In this document: positions 26,022 through 35,269 of the stretch, piece after piece
Layout of the letters: every line of letters begins with the position of its first letter
Numbering within the stretch: position 1 is the stretch's first letter
Assembly (NCBI GenBank): GCA_041395845.1
Contig: JAWKZS010000008.1
Coordinates: 1 to 64,000 of the forward strand
DNA: 64,000 nucleotides
From: Ch67 sp041395845
Lineage (GTDB): Bacteria; Pseudomonadota; Gammaproteobacteria; Pseudomonadales; Ketobacteraceae
Direction of reading: 5' to 3'
Notes under the pieces: generated by a model
The model's input: only the letters and a program-made list of their open reading frames with translations
Database searches by the model: none
Told to the model about the DNA's origin: nothing
Program-made: the position numbers and the translations under genes

Positions 26022-27620
26022 ATGACCGCGCCACAAGATATCCAGGAACCCGGTTTGACCATCGCCTACAACCCCGCCACTGGCGAGGACATCGGCCATA
26101 TCCCCAATACCGACATGAGCAAAATGGGTGAAATGTTCGCCCACGCCCGCGCCGCGCAGAAGATCTGGGCCCAGCGTACCTTCAAGGAACGCGCCCGTGC
26201 TTTGCATCGCATGCGCGACTATATCGTTGCCAACGCAGAAGAACTGGCGACCATTGTGAGCAAGAGCAACGGCAAAACGCTGGTGGATGCCCTGGGTACT
26301 GAAGTGCTGCCCTGCACCCTCGCCTGCGACTGGTACGCGCGTCACGCCGAAAAAGTTCTGAAAGACAAGAAACTGCCGATCGACAGCATCCTGTTCTTCA
26401 ACAAGCGCACGATCATGCAGCGCAAAGCACTGGGCGTAGTGGGCATCATCAGCCCGTGGAACTATCCGCTGTCGATTCCGTTCGGCGAAGTGATCATGGG
26501 ACTGATGGCGGGCAACGCCATCCTGCTGAAAGTCGCCGCTGCCACGCCGCTGGTGGGTGAAGCCATCAACCGCATCGTCGAGGCCGGCAATCTGCCCAAA
26601 GGCCTGTTCCAGCAGGTGGTGGGCTCCGGCGGCGCCGTATCCACAGCGTTCCTGGAAAATGGCATCGACAAGATTTTCTTTACCGGATCGGTAGACGTGG
26701 GCAAGCAGCTGATGGAACAGGCCGCCAAGACCCTTACCCCGCTGTCGCTGGAACTGGGCGGCAATGATCCGATGCTGGTGTTTGAAGATGCAGACCTGGA
26801 ACGTGCCACCAACGGCGCCCTGTGGGCCGGTTTCCAGAACGCCGGACAATCCTGTGGCGGTGTGGAACGGGTCTATGTGCACGAATCCATTTACGATGAA
26901 TTTGTCGAAATGATGGCGCGTAAAACCCGCGCCCTGCGTCACGGTGTCGGCCAAGGCTTTGATGTGGACATGGGTTCCATGACCACCCGCGGCCAGCTCA
27001 ACACCGTGCGCAAGCATGTGGATGAAGCATTGACCAAAGGCGCGAAAATCGTCGCGCAGTCGAAGGCGGTTGGCCCGCAGGAAGGTCACTTCTATCCGGC
27101 AACCCTGATGGTCAACACCACCGAGGACATGCTGCTGATCCGTGACGAAACCTTCGGCCCGGTGATTCCTGTCATGAAGTTTTCCACCGAAGAAGAAGCG
27201 ATCCAGCTGGCCAACGACTCCCACCTGGCCCTGACCTCTTCGATCTGGACCAAGGATCTGGCCCGCGGCAAACGGGTGGCAGGTCTGCTGGAATCCGGTG
27301 TTACTACCATCAACGATCATCTGTACACCCACGGCCTGTCGGAAATGCCCTGGGGCGGCTGGAAACATTCCGGCCTGGGTCGTACCCACGGTCACGAAGG
27401 CCTGCTGGAAATGACCCACGCCAAGGCCATCAACTGGGATGTGCTGCCCTCCAAACGCAACCTGTGGTGGTATCCGTTCAACGAGCAAACCTACAAGGGC
27501 CTGCTCAACGCGCAACGCTTTGCCTATCCGCGCGATGCCAAGGAGTTCGTTACCAGCGCTGCCAAGTTGACGCCGTTCATGGTGAAGAAAATGTTTACCG
27601 GCTGGAAACCGAAAGACTGA
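26022..27620 (+). CDS. Aldehyde dehydrogenase, probable fatty aldehyde dehydrogenase
   Basis: 532 residues of the class-3/coniferyl-like ALDH group. Visible are SPWNYPLSIPFGEV, FTGSVDVGKQL, the catalytic Glu in LELGGNDPML and the catalytic Cys in AGQSCGGVERV, then WGGWKHSGLGR. A C-terminal extension of about 60 residues with Phe/Trp/Lys-rich ends (WYPFNEQTY, FTGWKPKD) may be a membrane-docking tail as in long-chain fatty aldehyde enzymes, which I infer. With the wax synthase and esterase genes here it fits alkane or fatty alcohol oxidation. Confidence 0.87.
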   Translation: MTAPQDIQEPGLTIAYNPATGEDIGHIPNTDMSKMGEMFAHARAAQKIWAQRTFKERARALHRMRDYIVANAEELATIVSKSNGKTLVDALGTEVLPCTLACDWYARHAEKVLKDKKLPIDSILFFNKRTIMQRKALGVVGIISPWNYPLSIPFGEVIMGLMAGNAILLKVAAATPLVGEAINRIVEAGNLPKGLFQQVVGSGGAVSTAFLENGIDKIFFTGSVDVGKQLMEQAAKTLTPLSLELGGNDPMLVFEDADLERATNGALWAGFQNAGQSCGGVERVYVHESIYDEFVEMMARKTRALRHGVGQGFDVDMGSMTTRGQLNTVRKHVDEALTKGAKIVAQSKAVGPQEGHFYPATLMVNTTEDMLLIRDETFGPVIPVMKFSTEEEAIQLANDSHLALTSSIWTKDLARGKRVAGLLESGVTTINDHLYTHGLSEMPWGGWKHSGLGRTHGHEGLLEMTHAKAINWDVLPSKRNLWWYPFNEQTYKGLLNAQRFAYPRDAKEFVTSAAKLTPFMVKKMFTGWKPKD

Positions 27621-27648
27621 TCTGCATTGTACGCATGGCCGGATGAAA

Positions 27649-27678
27649 CAAAAAAGCCCGCTGTTTGCGGGCTTTTTT
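27649..27678. terminator. Bidirectional terminator between ALDH and amidase
   Basis: GCCCGC-TGTTT-GCGGGC (27656-27661 and 27667-27672) is flanked by A6 on the left and T6 on the right, so it can stop transcripts from both the ALDH (plus) and, 18 bases after its stop, the amidase (minus). Confidence 0.93.
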
Positions 27679-27695
27679 GTGGCGCTGCAATGAAC

Positions 27696-29171
27696 TCAGT
27701 ATCCCGGCGGCGGCGTGAAGCCGCCCATCACCTTTGCCATCAGCGCGGCAAACTTGATGGTGGTTTTATCGTGGAACGGTGCACCCACGATCTGCACATT
27801 CACCGGCATGCCCTGGGTTGTCTTGCCAATCGGCGCACTGGTGGCAGGCAATCCCATCAGCGTGGCCGGGGAAATCCACATCATCAGATCCGCGTAATTG
27901 CGCTTCTCACCGTTGATCATGATTTTTCGCAACGGCATTTCCGGCTGATGCTGATGTTTCACCGCCGTGGTGGCCGCCGGTGGCATCAGGATCACGTCAT
28001 ACTGCTCGAATACCGACAGGAATTTCTGCCGGACACGTCGGCGCTTTTCATCCATGCGCATCCAGTCCACATGACTTTGCGCAGCGCCTTCGAGAAAGTT
28101 TTCGAACCGCTTGGGCAAATCCAGATAGCCACCCAGACGTTGCCACAGTGGCGCCGCCAGTCCCATCACGGTGCGTTCCATCTTCTTCTGTGATGCGCCC
28201 ATCGCGCCGCCCAGCAGATTGAGGTACAACGGATAGAAATCATCGAGGCCTTTACCCAGCGGCGATCCGACTGTCACCGCAACACCGGCGCTTTCCAGCG
28301 CCGATTTCAGTTGCAGATACAGGCTTGCCATCTGCTGGTCGATGGGACACAGGGGATCGTCGATCCACAGCAGGACACGGAAATCCTCGAGTTTTTTCTG
28401 GGTGGGTGCAGGCAGCTTCAGTTGCCAGCCCGGTTGCTGCAACGGCGATGGACCGGCCACTACATCCAGCAGCAATTGCAGATCTTCTGCCGTGCGCGCC
28501 ATCGGTCCGGCCACCGCCAGATCCGGTTCACCCAAGGTGCCCGGCGGACCCGGAACGTGGCCGCGCAGCGAAATGATGCCGTGGGTGGGCTTGTGGCCGT
28601 AAACGCCACAGAAATGCGCCGGGATGCGAATCGAACCGCCGATATCACTGCCCAGTTCCAGCGCGGTGAAACCCGCGGCCAGCGATGCGGCCGCACCGCC
28701 GGAAGAACCACCCGGCGTGTGCGCCACATTCCACGGATTGTGAGTCGTACCATACACCTTGTTGTAGCTCTGCAGATCCGAGGCAAACAGCGGCACGTTG
28801 GTTTTGCCGATCACGATGGCACCGGCATCCTGCATCTGCTGCACCGCAACTGCCGATTGCTTCGGCATATGATTGCGAAATACCGGCGCACCGGCAGTAC
28901 AGGGCATGCCCGGCACTTCATAGGTATCCTTGATGGTCACGGGCAAGCCGTGTAATGGTCCCCAGCTTTCACCCCTGGCTGTCGCGGCGTCGGCTTCATC
29001 CGCCCGCCTGCGCGCCGCATCGAAATCCATCGCCACCACAGCATTGAGCGCGGGATTTTTTTCCTGAATCCGGGCGATATAGGTTTCCAGCAATGCACGG
29101 CTGCTGATGTCGCCTTTCTTCAAACCCTGGGTCAGTTGCTTGGCATTCTGGTACAGCCATTCGTTATTCAC
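27696..29171 (-). CDS. Amidase-signature family enzyme
   Basis: 491 residues. The amidase-signature triad is complete: Lys in VIGKTNVP, cis-Ser in HTPGGSSGGAAAS and nucleophile Ser in GSDIGGSIRIP. Members hydrolyse carboxylic amides; some act on fatty acid amides or are GatA homologues. There is no gatB or gatC neighbour, so it is a catabolic amidase. No signal peptide. The substrate cannot be read from the sequence. It is followed on the same strand by the bidirectional terminator and stands upstream of nothing else, so it is its own unit. Confidence 0.88.
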   Translation of the reverse strand: MNNEWLYQNAKQLTQGLKKGDISSRALLETYIARIQEKNPALNAVVAMDFDAARRRADEADAATARGESWGPLHGLPVTIKDTYEVPGMPCTAGAPVFRNHMPKQSAVAVQQMQDAGAIVIGKTNVPLFASDLQSYNKVYGTTHNPWNVAHTPGGSSGGAAASLAAGFTALELGSDIGGSIRIPAHFCGVYGHKPTHGIISLRGHVPGPPGTLGEPDLAVAGPMARTAEDLQLLLDVVAGPSPLQQPGWQLKLPAPTQKKLEDFRVLLWIDDPLCPIDQQMASLYLQLKSALESAGVAVTVGSPLGKGLDDFYPLYLNLLGGAMGASQKKMERTVMGLAAPLWQRLGGYLDLPKRFENFLEGAAQSHVDWMRMDEKRRRVRQKFLSVFEQYDVILMPPAATTAVKHQHQPEMPLRKIMINGEKRNYADLMMWISPATLMGLPATSAPIGKTTQGMPVNVQIVGAPFHDKTTIKFAALMAKVMGGFTPPPGY

Positions 29172-29299
29172 GCGCTACCTCTTGTGATCACGGGCAATTC
29201 ATTGGATGTTGCACAGGTTACTGATTCAGGCACGGGAATTAAATGACAATAAGCGCCATCGTCGCGGTCAAAATGTCCAATGGACACAGCCTTTCCCGC

Positions 29300-30049
29300 T
29301 CAGAACGGTTTGTCGGTGCCGGCGCGCCGCAGTTTCTGGAATACCGCCAGTTCCCACGGCCGCATCGCCACCACCAGACTGGTACCAAAGCGCTCCGCCA
29401 GCGGCCGGTTCTTGTCTTCTTCGTGCAGCAGGCGGAATTCCTGCCCCAGGCGCTGCATTTTCTGCTGGATCTGGGTGTTGGATTCCCGCGATAGCATGCC
29501 GGTGACAAACAGGCGCAACTCACCCGGCTGATTGAAACCCGACTTGAAAAAATCCGCCTGCACCTGCGCCTCGAAAAAGCGCTGGATCGGCCCGCCCTTC
29601 TGCCACTGGAACGATGGCGATACCAGCGGGCGGATGCGATTACCCGGAAGCAGCTCGATCAGTTTCATGCGATCGAGCCGGGCCAGGCGCTGGATCAACT
29701 CTGCCTGGGTCAGCTTGTAGGTCGCCAGAATCTCGTCGAAACGCCAGCGATTGAGGGATGATACTGCGACGATCAGCAGCTTGAGGTCCGACACCAGTTC
29801 TTCTTCATGTTTCCAGTCGATCTGGCTGATTTCCTTGTCCTGCTGTACCCGACGCGCCAGATCCGATATCTCGATGCCTGCCAGTTCGCACACCTGATCC
29901 AACCGGCGCAGGGAAAACTGCTTGTCGGCAAACAGCCGCTTCACACTGGGCAGTGACAGTTTCAGTTTTTTCGCCACATCGGCGTAGGTAATCCCCTGTT
30001 CCCGCAAGACCTGCTTGAGGGCATCAATGAGGGCGGTAGTCTGGGCCAT
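29300..30049 (-). CDS. XRE-type helix-turn-helix regulator with long C-terminal domain
   Basis: 249 residues. The first 65 hold an XRE/Cro helix-turn-helix (DVAKKLKLSLPSVKRLFADK). The remainder (about 75-249) has a second winged-helix-like stretch, FDEILATYKLTQAELIQRLARL, and no cofactor motif that I recognise. A perfect 7-bp inverted repeat lies 12 bases upstream of the ATG, in the gap to the divergent yiaA-pspA pair, so self-regulation and control of that pair are plausible. Start at 30049; no good alternative. Confidence 0.8.
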   Translation of the reverse strand: MAQTTALIDALKQVLREQGITYADVAKKLKLSLPSVKRLFADKQFSLRRLDQVCELAGIEISDLARRVQQDKEISQIDWKHEEELVSDLKLLIVAVSSLNRWRFDEILATYKLTQAELIQRLARLDRMKLIELLPGNRIRPLVSPSFQWQKGGPIQRFFEAQVQADFFKSGFNQPGELRLFVTGMLSRESNTQIQQKMQRLGQEFRLLHEEDKNRPLAERFGTSLVVAMRPWELAVFQKLRRAGTDKPF

Positions 30050-30060
30050 GGGGTCTCCGC

Positions 30061-30079
30061 GGTATCACTATATGATACC
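30061..30079. promoter_or_regulatory. Inverted-repeat operator GGTATCACTATATGATACC
   Basis: Arms GGTATCA and TGATACC are exact reverse complements around CTATA. Position 12 to 30 bases before the regulator's ATG and about 100 before the divergent yiaA-like gene fits an operator for the XRE protein. Confidence 0.6.
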
Positions 30080-30176
30080 TATAGCACTACCTATCGCTAC
30101 AAACAAGACAAACGTTGCTTAAAACAATACCGGACACCAAACTGACCCTGCTGCTTTCAACCACGGAGTCAATTCC

Positions 30177-30446
30177 ATGTACGACGATATTCAAGGCAAT
30201 TCAGGTGGCTGGCTGTTCTTCGTGAAGGCCTCCTTCGCCATCGCGCTGGGCGCCACCGCCCTCGGCATCGTGTTCGCGCCAATCGAGCTGCTGGTGAAGG
30301 GTTACCTGGGCATCTGCGCCCTGTTTCTGGTGAGCACCACCATCACCCTGTCGAAGACCCTGCGTGACGAACACGAAAACCGGCGCCTGATCAACAAGAT
30401 TTCCGACGCCAAAACCAAACAACTGATCAAGGAATTTGCGGAGTAA
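30177..30446 (+). CDS. YiaA/YiaB-family two-helix inner membrane protein
   Basis: 89 residues with two hydrophobic segments (about 12-33 and 36-58) separated by a short turn, the YiaAB two-helix domain, and a charged cytoplasmic tail (LRDEHENRRLINKISDAK). Function unknown in general. The pspA-like gene starts six bases after its stop, so the two form an operon, and the membrane protein may be the docking partner of the PspA homologue. Confidence 0.83.
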   Translation: MYDDIQGNSGGWLFFVKASFAIALGATALGIVFAPIELLVKGYLGICALFLVSTTITLSKTLRDEHENRRLINKISDAKTKQLIKEFAE

Positions 30447-30451
30447 TCATC

Positions 30452-31144
30452 ATGAGCCTGTGGATCAAACTGAACACCCTGCTGCGTGCCAGCGCCCGTG
30501 AACCGGTTGAACAGCTGGTGAATGCCAACGAAATCCGGATTTTCGAACAGGAAATCCGCGACACCGAAGCCGCCATCGTGCAGGCCAAATATCAGCTCGC
30601 CGCGGTGATGGCTGAACGCAAACAGCTGCAGCGTCACAATCAGAGCCTGAGTGAAAACCTGAGCAACCGGGAGCGTCAGGCGCTGGCGGCACTTGAGCAA
30701 GGCAACGAATCCCTGGCGCAGGACATCGCCAGTGTCATTGCCGATGATGAAAATCTGCTGCAGCAGCAACAACAGCAGGAAGCGTATCTCGGTCAGCAGG
30801 AAACCCGCATCAAACAGCAACTGCGCCACGCCGCCAAGGCGATCCAGCGTTACCAGCGCGAACTGGCCCTGGCCAAAGCCAATCGCAGCGCGCAAAAAGC
30901 ACTGGGGCAACTGCACGGACATTCGAACGGACTGACATCATCCCTGCAGGAAATGGCCACGTCGCTGGAACGTATCCAGCGTCATCAGGCTCACCGGGCC
31001 GACATGGACAGCGCACTGCAGGAAATCAATGCCGACATGAACGGCGAACAGCTGGACGCACGGCTGAAACAGGCAGGCATTCAAACCGGCAAACACGATG
31101 CCGACGCAGTGTTGGAGCGGCTCCGAAAGCAGCGGGCAGCCTGA
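30452..31144 (+). CDS. PspA/IM30-family protein
   Basis: 230 residues, almost entirely alpha-helical coiled coil, beginning SLWIKLNTLLRASAREPVEQL, which matches the membrane-binding amphipathic helix of PspA/Vipp1. A Gln-rich run (LLQQQQQQEAYLGQQE) lies mid-protein. The family polymerises on stressed inner membranes and helps hold proton motive force. It lacks the pspBC and pspF neighbours of E. coli; the partners here are a two-helix membrane protein and a divergent XRE regulator. Confidence 0.87.
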   Translation: MSLWIKLNTLLRASAREPVEQLVNANEIRIFEQEIRDTEAAIVQAKYQLAAVMAERKQLQRHNQSLSENLSNRERQALAALEQGNESLAQDIASVIADDENLLQQQQQQEAYLGQQETRIKQQLRHAAKAIQRYQRELALAKANRSAQKALGQLHGHSNGLTSSLQEMATSLERIQRHQAHRADMDSALQEINADMNGEQLDARLKQAGIQTGKHDADAVLERLRKQRAA

Positions 31145-31148
31145 CGGT

Positions 31149-31169
31149 CGGGGCAGCCATGCTGCCCCG
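31149..31169 (+). terminator. Hairpin after the pspA-like gene, probable terminator
   Basis: CGGGGCAGC-CAT-GCTGCCCCG is a perfect 9-bp stem 4 bases after the stop codon. It is followed by ATTTATT rather than a pure T run, so termination may be partial. Confidence 0.55.
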
Positions 31170-31201
31170 ATTTATTCTCTAATAGTTGGGGTAACAGGTT
31201 C

Positions 31202-32002
31202 ATGATCGACGTTCGCCATATCACGTTGCTGGTGACACTGACCGGTGGTCTTGCGGCCACACTGCTGGCAGCCCCGTTCGCGCAGGATCCGCACTATCAT
31301 CAGTTTGCCGACACCCGCCATCTGCTGGGCATTCCGTTCTGTCTGGATGTGCTATCCAATCTCGGATTTGCGCTGGCAGGATTCTGCGGCCTGTTCACGC
31401 TGCGCAGCAGCACACACCTGCCGACGGTGATGCAGCGCTGGCTGATAGCCTATTGCTGGAGCCTGCTGCTGGTAGCAGCCGGATCAGCGTATTATCACCT
31501 GGCGCCTTCCAATCAGACACTGGTGTGGGATCGTCTGCCGATGACATTCGCCTTCAGTCTGTTCTTCGGTCTGATGATCGCGAGCCATTTGAGCCTAACA
31601 CTGGCGAAACAGGTATTGCCGTGGCTGATGCTGGCCGGCGCAGGATCGGTAATGTACTGGCACCACAGTGAAGTAACCGGCGCTGGCGATCTGCGGTTTT
31701 ATGCCGCGTTCCAGTTCCTTCCAATGGTATTGAGCCTGATGATGTTGCTGCTGTTTCCCAGCCGCGATCTGGCGAAAACCAGTCTGGCGTTGACGCTGTT
31801 ACTTTACGCGTTGGCAAAACTGGCAGAACTCGGCGATAGCACCATTTACGCAGCCACCGGCAGCCTAAGCGGGCATACACTGAAGCATCTGCTGGCGGCT
31901 GCCGGCGCCTGGACTGTCATTCAGGCAGCGCAGGCTCGATATGCATCTGCTGATCGATCACCATCTCGAGAATCCGGAACTGCGCTACAAACAACTCGGT
32001 AA
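31202..32002 (+). CDS. CREST-superfamily membrane hydrolase (ceramidase-like)
   Basis: 266 residues, about seven membrane helices. It shows the alkaline ceramidase/PAQR (CREST) pattern: a Ser and Asp-bearing start CLDVLSNLGFALAG, GSAYYHLAPSNQTLVWDRLPMT with His and Asp at the second and third helices, and HTLKHLLAAAG with paired His in the last helix. These residues coordinate zinc in the hydrolase core. Likely cleaves an amide or acyl bond in a membrane lipid; substrate unknown. Its last 86 bases overlap the 3' end of the oppositely oriented wax synthase gene, so the C-terminal tail may be misread by an indel. Confidence 0.77.
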   Translation: MIDVRHITLLVTLTGGLAATLLAAPFAQDPHYHQFADTRHLLGIPFCLDVLSNLGFALAGFCGLFTLRSSTHLPTVMQRWLIAYCWSLLLVAAGSAYYHLAPSNQTLVWDRLPMTFAFSLFFGLMIASHLSLTLAKQVLPWLMLAGAGSVMYWHHSEVTGAGDLRFYAAFQFLPMVLSLMMLLLFPSRDLAKTSLALTLLLYALAKLAELGDSTIYAATGSLSGHTLKHLLAAAGAWTVIQAAQARYASADRSPSRESGTALQTTR

Positions 32003-33275
32003 ATTCCTCGGGATCTTCGATCAGGTCACGATCCGCAACAAAGCCAAACTGCACAGAATCCGCATAAGTGATGATCGCCAGCCCGACACCGATATTGCCC
32101 GCCTGGGGCACCCACACCAGTGGCTGCTTGAGTTTGGCACCCGCCATGTAAATAGGATGCTTTGGCCCGGGCACATTGGTCATCACCGCACTGGCCTTGC
32201 GACTGAGGATATCCAGCGCCGTCTGTTCCAGCACACTTGGCCCCATGCCGAATATTTCCAGCAAGCCGTAAAACACATGGGCCTGGTAGGAGTGTTTCAA
32301 TTGGTCCATGGCTTTCTTGGCGGCATGCAAACGTTCCAGCGGATCTGCCACCTGTACCGGCAACGGCAGCAACACCAGTCCGAACTGATTGCCCAGCGTT
32401 TCAATCGGCGCATCCAGCGGACGCAGATTGAACGGAATCGCCACATGAACATTGGCCGGTTTGACGTCACTCGCCTGCCGCAGCATGTATTGGCGCAATG
32501 CACCGGTTACCGCCGTCACCAGGACATCATTCACCGTCGCATCACACTTGCGACCAATCCGCTTCACATCTTCCAGCGCGAACGGTTCTGCCCACGCCAC
32601 CTGCTTGAAGCCTGAATGCTTGCCCTTCAGTGGCGAAGCGCCATCGGAAAACGCAAAGGTTACTTTCGCGAGCTCTGCCAACCCTTCGACACTGCGTTTG
32701 GCAAAATCCACCAGATGGGAAGGATGGGTCAACACGTCCCACAGGCCTTCGTGGTGATGACTGCCAGCGCCGGCGGTCGCCTTTTCCATGCACAGATGCG
32801 CCTGGGAAGGATCTTCACAATCATCGGTGAGCGACAACAACACTTTCACCAGCGACATGCCATCGGCGATGCAATGGTGAATACGGATCATCAGCGCGCT
32901 GCCACCCCGGTAATCCGGCACCAGATGCACGCTCCAGAGCGGACGTTCGAAATCCAGTGATTCATTCATCAGGTGGGTAGCCAACGACTGCAATTCCTGC
33001 TGGCTGTCGGGATCATTCAGCGGCCAGCTAAACACATGGTTACGCAGGGAAAAATCCGTGTCGTCCTGCCACCATGCCCGGATGTCGTGCTGCACAACCT
33101 TCTGCCGGAACCGGTCAAATTTCAGCAGACGTTGCTGCAGCACCTGATGCAATGCGTCGAGGCACAACGGTGTTTCAAAAATCAGAACGGCACCGATGTG
33201 CATGCGTGAGGTGGGGCTTTCCATTCGCAGCCAGGTGGTATCCACACTGGACATGGGTTCCTTGTGCGCGGTCAT
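31917..33275 (-). CDS. Wax ester synthase/acyl-CoA:diacylglycerol acyltransferase (WS/DGAT)
   Basis: 452 residues. The acyltransferase motif HHCIADG sits at 133-139, preceded by PLWSVHLV. Further hallmarks are NDVLVTAVTGALR and TNVPGPKHPIYMAG. The enzyme joins acyl-CoA to long-chain alcohols or diacylglycerol to make neutral storage lipid, a trait of hydrocarbon- and lipid-storing marine bacteria. It begins at 33275, 119 bases after the ABC transporter stop on the same strand. Confidence 0.93.
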   Translation of the reverse strand: MTAHKEPMSSVDTTWLRMESPTSRMHIGAVLIFETPLCLDALHQVLQQRLLKFDRFRQKVVQHDIRAWWQDDTDFSLRNHVFSWPLNDPDSQQELQSLATHLMNESLDFERPLWSVHLVPDYRGGSALMIRIHHCIADGMSLVKVLLSLTDDCEDPSQAHLCMEKATAGAGSHHHEGLWDVLTHPSHLVDFAKRSVEGLAELAKVTFAFSDGASPLKGKHSGFKQVAWAEPFALEDVKRIGRKCDATVNDVLVTAVTGALRQYMLRQASDVKPANVHVAIPFNLRPLDAPIETLGNQFGLVLLPLPVQVADPLERLHAAKKAMDQLKHSYQAHVFYGLLEIFGMGPSVLEQTALDILSRKASAVMTNVPGPKHPIYMAGAKLKQPLVWVPQAGNIGVGLAIITYADSVQFGFVADRDLIEDPEEFTELFVAQFRILEMVIDQQMHIEPALPE

Positions 33276-33394
33276 GGCGATGCACCTTCTTTGTTATAGT
33301 TCGATCAGTGTACGGGAACCCGATGGTCACACTGATTGATCAATATCAAAATCACGGTGCATGTGACGCCAGGACACAAGCGAAACTAACCAAC

Positions 33395-35191
33395 TTAAGT
33401 GGCATCCTCTGCTTCATGCTGCAGCCGCCACATCTGTGCATAACGGCCCTGCTGCGCCAGCAATTCGCGGTGATGCCCCCGCTCCACAATCTCGCCATGC
33501 TCGAGCACAATGATTTCATCCGCCTCCACCACCGTGGACAGCCGGTGCGCGATGATCAGCGTAGTGTGGTTGTGGGCCACCTGCTGCAAGGCACGACCGA
33601 TGGCCTTTTCGGTGTGTGAATCCAGCGCAGATGTCGCTTCATCAAACAGCAGGACACGGGGCTTTTTCAGCAAGGTACGGGCGATGGCAATTCGCTGTTT
33701 TTCACCGCCAGACACTTTCAGCCCCCGCTCCCCCACTTTGGTCTGAAAACCCTGCGGCAGACGTGAAATGAAATCATCCAGATGGGCCAGGGTTGCCGCC
33801 TGCCGCACTTCGGCATCAGTCGCCTGCGGATTGCCGTACTGGATATTGGCATACAGCGTGTCATTGAACAGCACCGTGTCCTGCGGCACCACGCCGATGG
33901 CGCGGCGCAGACTGTCCTGGGTCAAATGACGGATATCCTGTCCGCCGAGCCGGATACTGCCCTGCTGCACATCGTAAAAACGAAACAGCAGACGCCCCAG
34001 CGTCGATTTGCCGGCGCCGCTGGAACCGACGATTGCCACCGTGTGACCGGGCGCGACGGTAAAGCTCACGTTGCGCAGAATCGGCCGCTCGGGATGATAA
34101 TGAAACGACACATTATCAAAGGTAATACCATCCGCATCCGCCGGCAGCGCCACCGCATCATCCGCGTCGCGAATGGCCGGCGGAATTTTCAGGATATCAA
34201 ACATCGCTTCCACGTCCGCCAGCGCACGCTTGATTTCGCGATAGACAAAACCCAGCACGTTCAGGGGAATGAACACCTGAATCATCAACGCATTCACCAT
34301 CGCCAGATCGCCCAGCGTCAGCGTGCCATCCATTACCTGCTGCGCTGCACGGATCATCATCAGGGTAATGGTGACGGCAATAATCAATGCCTGACCGGAA
34401 TTCAGTGCCGCCAGTGAAAACGTGTTCTTGATCTTGGCCGCTTCACGCTCCCGCAGACTGTCGCCGTAGCGGGCCGCTTCCCATTCCTCATTGGTGAAAT
34501 ATTTCACCGTCTCGAAGTTCAACAGACTGTCGATCGCCCGGGTATTGGCCTGACTGTCCTTCTGGTTCGCCGCCCGCACATACTCCGTCCGCCAGTTGGT
34601 CACCACCACCGAAAATGCCACATAGGCCACGATGCCACCGACGGTAATCCAGGCAAATCCCGCATCAAACTGCCAGACAAAAATCACCAGTACCATACCG
34701 ACTTCAACCAGAATCGGAATCACGCTGAACACCAGTGAGCGCAGCAGGAACGACACACCAGAGGTGCCCCGCTCAATATCCCGCGACAGGCCGCCGGTAC
34801 GGCGACTCAGGTGATATTCCAGATCCAGCCGGTGCAGATGGCGGAACACTTCCAGCCCGATGTTGGTCAGGGTGCGCTCGGCTGCCAGGCCAAAAATCGC
34901 ATCCCGCAATTCCCCCAGCATGACACTGCTGAAACGCAGCACGCCATAACCGATCAGCAGCGCCAGCGGAATCGCCGCCAGTGCCACTGCACCACCCTGA
35001 CTGGCATCCAGCGCATCCACGATATGCTTGAGCGCCAGTGGCACGCTGACATTGGCCACCTTGGCCAGAATCAGACAGCCCATGGCCAGTCCTACCCGCA
35101 CCCGGAAGGTCCACAGATAGGGCAACAGTTTCAGCAATACTTTCCAATCGGTTGGCACACGCAGCTCGTCGCCACCCACATGACTTCGCAT
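33395..35191 (-). CDS. ABC exporter, ATM1/HMT1-type (permease-ATPase fusion)
   Basis: 598 residues. Six transmembrane helices occupy about 20-310. The ATPase domain has GSSGAGKSTLGRLLFRFYD (Walker A, near 385), VSGGEKQRIAIART (signature), RVLLFDEATSALD (Walker B) and the switch His in IIAHRLSTV. The N-terminal part (LALKHIVDALD, NFETVKYFTNEEWE) is most like mitochondrial Atm1 and HMT1 half-transporters that export glutathione-linked compounds or metals. It functions as a homodimer in the inner membrane. Divergent from the amidotransferase gene. Confidence 0.88.
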   Translation of the reverse strand: MRSHVGGDELRVPTDWKVLLKLLPYLWTFRVRVGLAMGCLILAKVANVSVPLALKHIVDALDASQGGAVALAAIPLALLIGYGVLRFSSVMLGELRDAIFGLAAERTLTNIGLEVFRHLHRLDLEYHLSRRTGGLSRDIERGTSGVSFLLRSLVFSVIPILVEVGMVLVIFVWQFDAGFAWITVGGIVAYVAFSVVVTNWRTEYVRAANQKDSQANTRAIDSLLNFETVKYFTNEEWEAARYGDSLREREAAKIKNTFSLAALNSGQALIIAVTITLMMIRAAQQVMDGTLTLGDLAMVNALMIQVFIPLNVLGFVYREIKRALADVEAMFDILKIPPAIRDADDAVALPADADGITFDNVSFHYHPERPILRNVSFTVAPGHTVAIVGSSGAGKSTLGRLLFRFYDVQQGSIRLGGQDIRHLTQDSLRRAIGVVPQDTVLFNDTLYANIQYGNPQATDAEVRQAATLAHLDDFISRLPQGFQTKVGERGLKVSGGEKQRIAIARTLLKKPRVLLFDEATSALDSHTEKAIGRALQQVAHNHTTLIIAHRLSTVVEADEIIVLEHGEIVERGHHRELLAQQGRYAQMWRLQHEAEDAT

Positions 35192-35269
35192 CAGTACATT
35201 CCAGAGTTGTGATCAGAAGGGAATTATTCCCATAATAATCCAAATCTGCAGTCCGGACGTCGCCCTGCC

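Noticed and set aside
26007..27515. 502-residue minus-strand frame
   Set aside because: Antisense of the aldehyde dehydrogenase with complete catalytic residues.
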